This document shows positions 12,963 through 14,596 of a stretch of DNA of 14,596 bases, piece after piece; position 1 is the first letter of the stretch; every line of letters begins with the position of its first letter. Made by a program: the position numbers and the translations under genes. Below the pieces are notes generated by a model. The model was not told the DNA's origin. It was given only the letters and a program-made list of their open reading frames with translations, and did not search any database. The DNA is from Pseudomonadota bacterium (GTDB taxonomy: Bacteria; Pseudomonadota; Gammaproteobacteria; Steroidobacterales; Steroidobacteraceae), in NCBI GenBank assembly GCA_021805275.1, contig JAJZFQ010000107.1, positions 1 to 14,596 on the forward strand, in the 5' to 3' direction.

Positions 12963-14151
12963 TCCGATGCGTTCAACGCACGACAGTCGGCGGTGGAGCG
13001 AGGAGGCGGCGCACTGGTGGGTGCTGCTGCACGGGGAAGGTGCGACGAGCGCGCAGCGCCGCGAGTTCCTCGCCTGGGTGGCGCGCTCCCCGGAGCGGAT
13101 CGAGGCGTACCTGGAGGTCGAGCGGCTGGTGGGCACGCTGCGCGCCGGTACCGTCCACTGGCCGGATACCCCGGTGGAGTCGCTGATCGAAGCGGCCCGG
13201 GCCTCGAGCCATCCCGTGGCCCTCACGCCGACCGCGGCCTCGCCGGTGCAGATCCGCGGGGGGGCGGACGGCGCGCCGCGGCGGATCCGAGTGCGGTGGG
13301 TGGCGGTGGCCACCGCTGCGGCGGCCCTGGCCGCCGCACTCGGTGCATGGCTGTGGATGCCGGGCGGGGCGCAGATTTACCGCACGCGTGCGGGTGAGCA
13401 ACGATCCGTCCTGCTGGCCGACGGTTCGCGGGTCACGCTGAATTCCGCCTCGATCGTCGAGGTGGAATTGCACCGGCATCGCCGCGTGCTGCATCTGTTG
13501 CGCGGCGAGGCGCTCTTCCAGGTCAGCCACGATCCGGCACGCCCGTTCGATGTGCACGCCGACGGCGGCGTGGTGCGCGCCATCGGCACCGAGTTCAACG
13601 TCGATCTGCGTCCGCACTATGCGGCGGTCACCGTACTGCAGGGCCGGGTGGCGGTCATGAGCGACCAGCAAGCCCGCCTGCCGGTGCTCTCGGCCCCATT
13701 TGCGCCTCCGCCGGACGGTGCCGCGCGGGTACGCCCGCAGCTCGAGCGCTTTCCAGCGCCGGCGGGAGCGTTGATCCTCGGCGTGGCGCAGCAGGTGCTC
13801 ATCACGCCGCACGGCATGAGCGCACCGCGCCCGGTGAGTGACTTGACGGCGACGACGGCCTGGACGCGCCGGCAGCTCGTCTTTGAGCACCGTCCGCTCG
13901 GCGAAGTGGTCGATGAACTCGACCGCAACGGCCGCCAGCACATCGTGATCGCCAGTGCGCGGCTGCGCGCCCGTCAGGTGACCGGCGTGATCCAGCTCGA
14001 TGACCCCGGGTCGCTGCTCGAATTTCTCTCCGACGTGCCGGGCGTGCAGATTCGCCGCAGTTCTGACGGCGCACGCATCGTGACGCTGCGACGGATACGA
14101 GCCAGTCACGTGAGCAACGCTCACCCGCACGTGAATTCGCCTCGCGACTGA
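12955..14151 (+). CDS. FecR-family anti-sigma factor / sensor
   Basis: This is a 398-residue single-pass inner-membrane protein. The cytoplasmic N-terminus (about 10-60) has the DUF4880 pattern EEAAHWWVLLHGE and FLAWVARSPERIEAYLEVERL, which binds the sigma factor. A membrane helix covers about 115-135. The periplasmic FecR domain (about 144-236) has RTRAGEQRSVLLADGSRVTL, then RGEALFQVSHDPARPFDV and VVRAIGTEFNV. A linker of about 70 residues rich in Pro and Ala leads to a C-terminal STN-like domain (about 307-378: LVFEHRPLGEVVDELDR, then GVIQLDDPGSLLEFLSDVPG) that normally meets the receptor's signalling domain. At 398 residues it is longer than the common 310-340, owing to that linker. It releases or activates the overlapping upstream sigma factor when the outer-membrane receptor is engaged. 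Confidence 0.9.
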   Translation: MSDPMRSTHDSRRWSEEAAHWWVLLHGEGATSAQRREFLAWVARSPERIEAYLEVERLVGTLRAGTVHWPDTPVESLIEAARASSHPVALTPTAASPVQIRGGADGAPRRIRVRWVAVATAAAALAAALGAWLWMPGGAQIYRTRAGEQRSVLLADGSRVTLNSASIVEVELHRHRRVLHLLRGEALFQVSHDPARPFDVHADGGVVRAIGTEFNVDLRPHYAAVTVLQGRVAVMSDQQARLPVLSAPFAPPPDGAARVRPQLERFPAPAGALILGVAQQVLITPHGMSAPRPVSDLTATTAWTRRQLVFEHRPLGEVVDELDRNGRQHIVIASARLRARQVTGVIQLDDPGSLLEFLSDVPGVQIRRSSDGARIVTLRRIRASHVSNAHPHVNSPRD

Positions 14152-14263
14152 AGACTCCGTCGGTTGCTATTTTTTCCAAGGGGAGGGGGCCAACCGTGGC
14201 GGGAAGCGCTCTACTTAACAAAACGAGCATCAAATGCCGCCACGTCGTCATCGGGGAGGTTCT

Positions 14264-14596
14264 ATGCACCGTCGAGGTTTTCCGCTTTGTGCGCTCGCCA
14301 CGCTGCTGTGCCTGATCGGCACCGCACCGCTCGCCAGCGCCGCTCCGGCCCGCACCTTTCAGCTCGCCATCAGCAGTCAGCCGCTCGCCGCGGCGCTGCA
14401 GGAGTTGGCCCGCCAGAGCGGCATTCAGATCATCTTCTTCTCGAAGTTCGCTGACGGCCATGAGGCGCCGGCCGTGCGTGGCACGGTCACCATTGACGAT
14501 GCGCTGCATCGCATGCTCGGCGGCACACACCTGACGTACCGGCGGTTGAACACCAATGTGATCGAAATCCGCCCCCCGAGTGTGCCGGTCGCCGGG
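14264..14596 (+). CDS. STN-domain protein, probably TonB-dependent receptor (partial)
   Basis: Only the first 111 residues are inside the window. A signal peptide (1-26, LASA|AP end) is followed by an STN domain (about 30-104): FQLAISSQPLAAALQELARQ, then GIQIIFFSKF, VRGTVTIDDALHRML and VIEIRPP. This is the N-terminal signalling domain of FecA/FpvA-type outer-membrane receptors, and also of secretins. The position straight after the sigma/FecR pair makes a TonB-dependent transducer by far the likelier identity. The plug and barrel would lie to the right of the window. The start has a strong GGGGAGG site 4 bases before the ATG. A 112-base gap separates it from fecR, so it may have its own promoter under the control of the sigma factor. 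Confidence 0.82.
   Translation, partial: MHRRGFPLCALATLLCLIGTAPLASAAPARTFQLAISSQPLAAALQELARQSGIQIIFFSKFADGHEAPAVRGTVTIDDALHRMLGGTHLTYRRLNTNVIEIRPPSVPVAG

Noticed and set aside
12417..14130. Long - strand frames opposite the sigma factor and fecR
   Set aside because: They mirror genes with clear domains on the + strand and show Arg/His-rich shadow composition.
1..14596. CRISPR array
   Set aside because: No regularly spaced direct repeats of 24-40 bases are visible; the only spaced repeats are the short vapBC operator copies.

Overview
The window looks like a high-GC proteobacterial chromosome, most likely a gammaproteobacterium of the Xanthomonadales/Nevskiales type. The evidence is soft: GC-rich coding with strong GC third-position use, a FecI/FecR/STN signalling operon next to a tricorn-like S41 peptidase and a DUF885 protein, and a CCA-encoding tRNA-Pro. 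No 16S or other marker is present, so the taxon is an inference.

Region 1 (51-4216) is an accessory island anchored on tRNA-Pro(UGG). The intact tRNA is at 51-127. A 40-nt copy of its 3' half (anticodon loop to acceptor stem, 38/40 identical) reappears at 4175-4214, as expected for the two ends of a tRNA-integrated element. No integrase is visible. The cargo is almost entirely toxin-antitoxin (TA) material. An intact higBA module (+ strand) sits at the left end and an intact vapBC module (- strand) at the right end. Between them is a tight - strand run of decayed modules: a small gene upstream of fic (probable Fic antitoxin, with an 11-G tract), a fic gene cut off before its catalytic motif, a higB lacking its N-terminus fused to it out of frame, an intact higA, and a parD with no parE. 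A broken, unidentified Ala/Gly-rich reading frame (2690-3277) separates this run from vapBC. The recurring pattern is antitoxin kept, toxin lost.

Region 2 (4243-4968) abuts the right-hand tRNA repeat. It is a dead IS481-type insertion sequence with terminal inverted repeats still readable, a large internal deletion, frameshifts and nonsense codons.

Region 3 (5029-6426) is ordinary chromosome: a TauE/SafE-type permease and a GNAT acetyltransferase, both on the - strand.

Region 4 (6698-14596) appears to be a peptide-related locus. On the - strand lie a secreted DUF885 putative metallopeptidase and a secreted tricorn-type S41 protease, each with a strong hairpin at its 3' end. Diverging from them on the + strand are an ECF sigma factor, an overlapping FecR anti-sigma/sensor, and the start of a protein with a signal peptide and STN domain (probably a TonB-dependent receptor, cut by the window edge). 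A plausible reading is that an outer-membrane receptor senses or imports a ligand, signals through FecR to the sigma factor, and the two periplasmic peptidases process the imported material. That link rests on gene position only.
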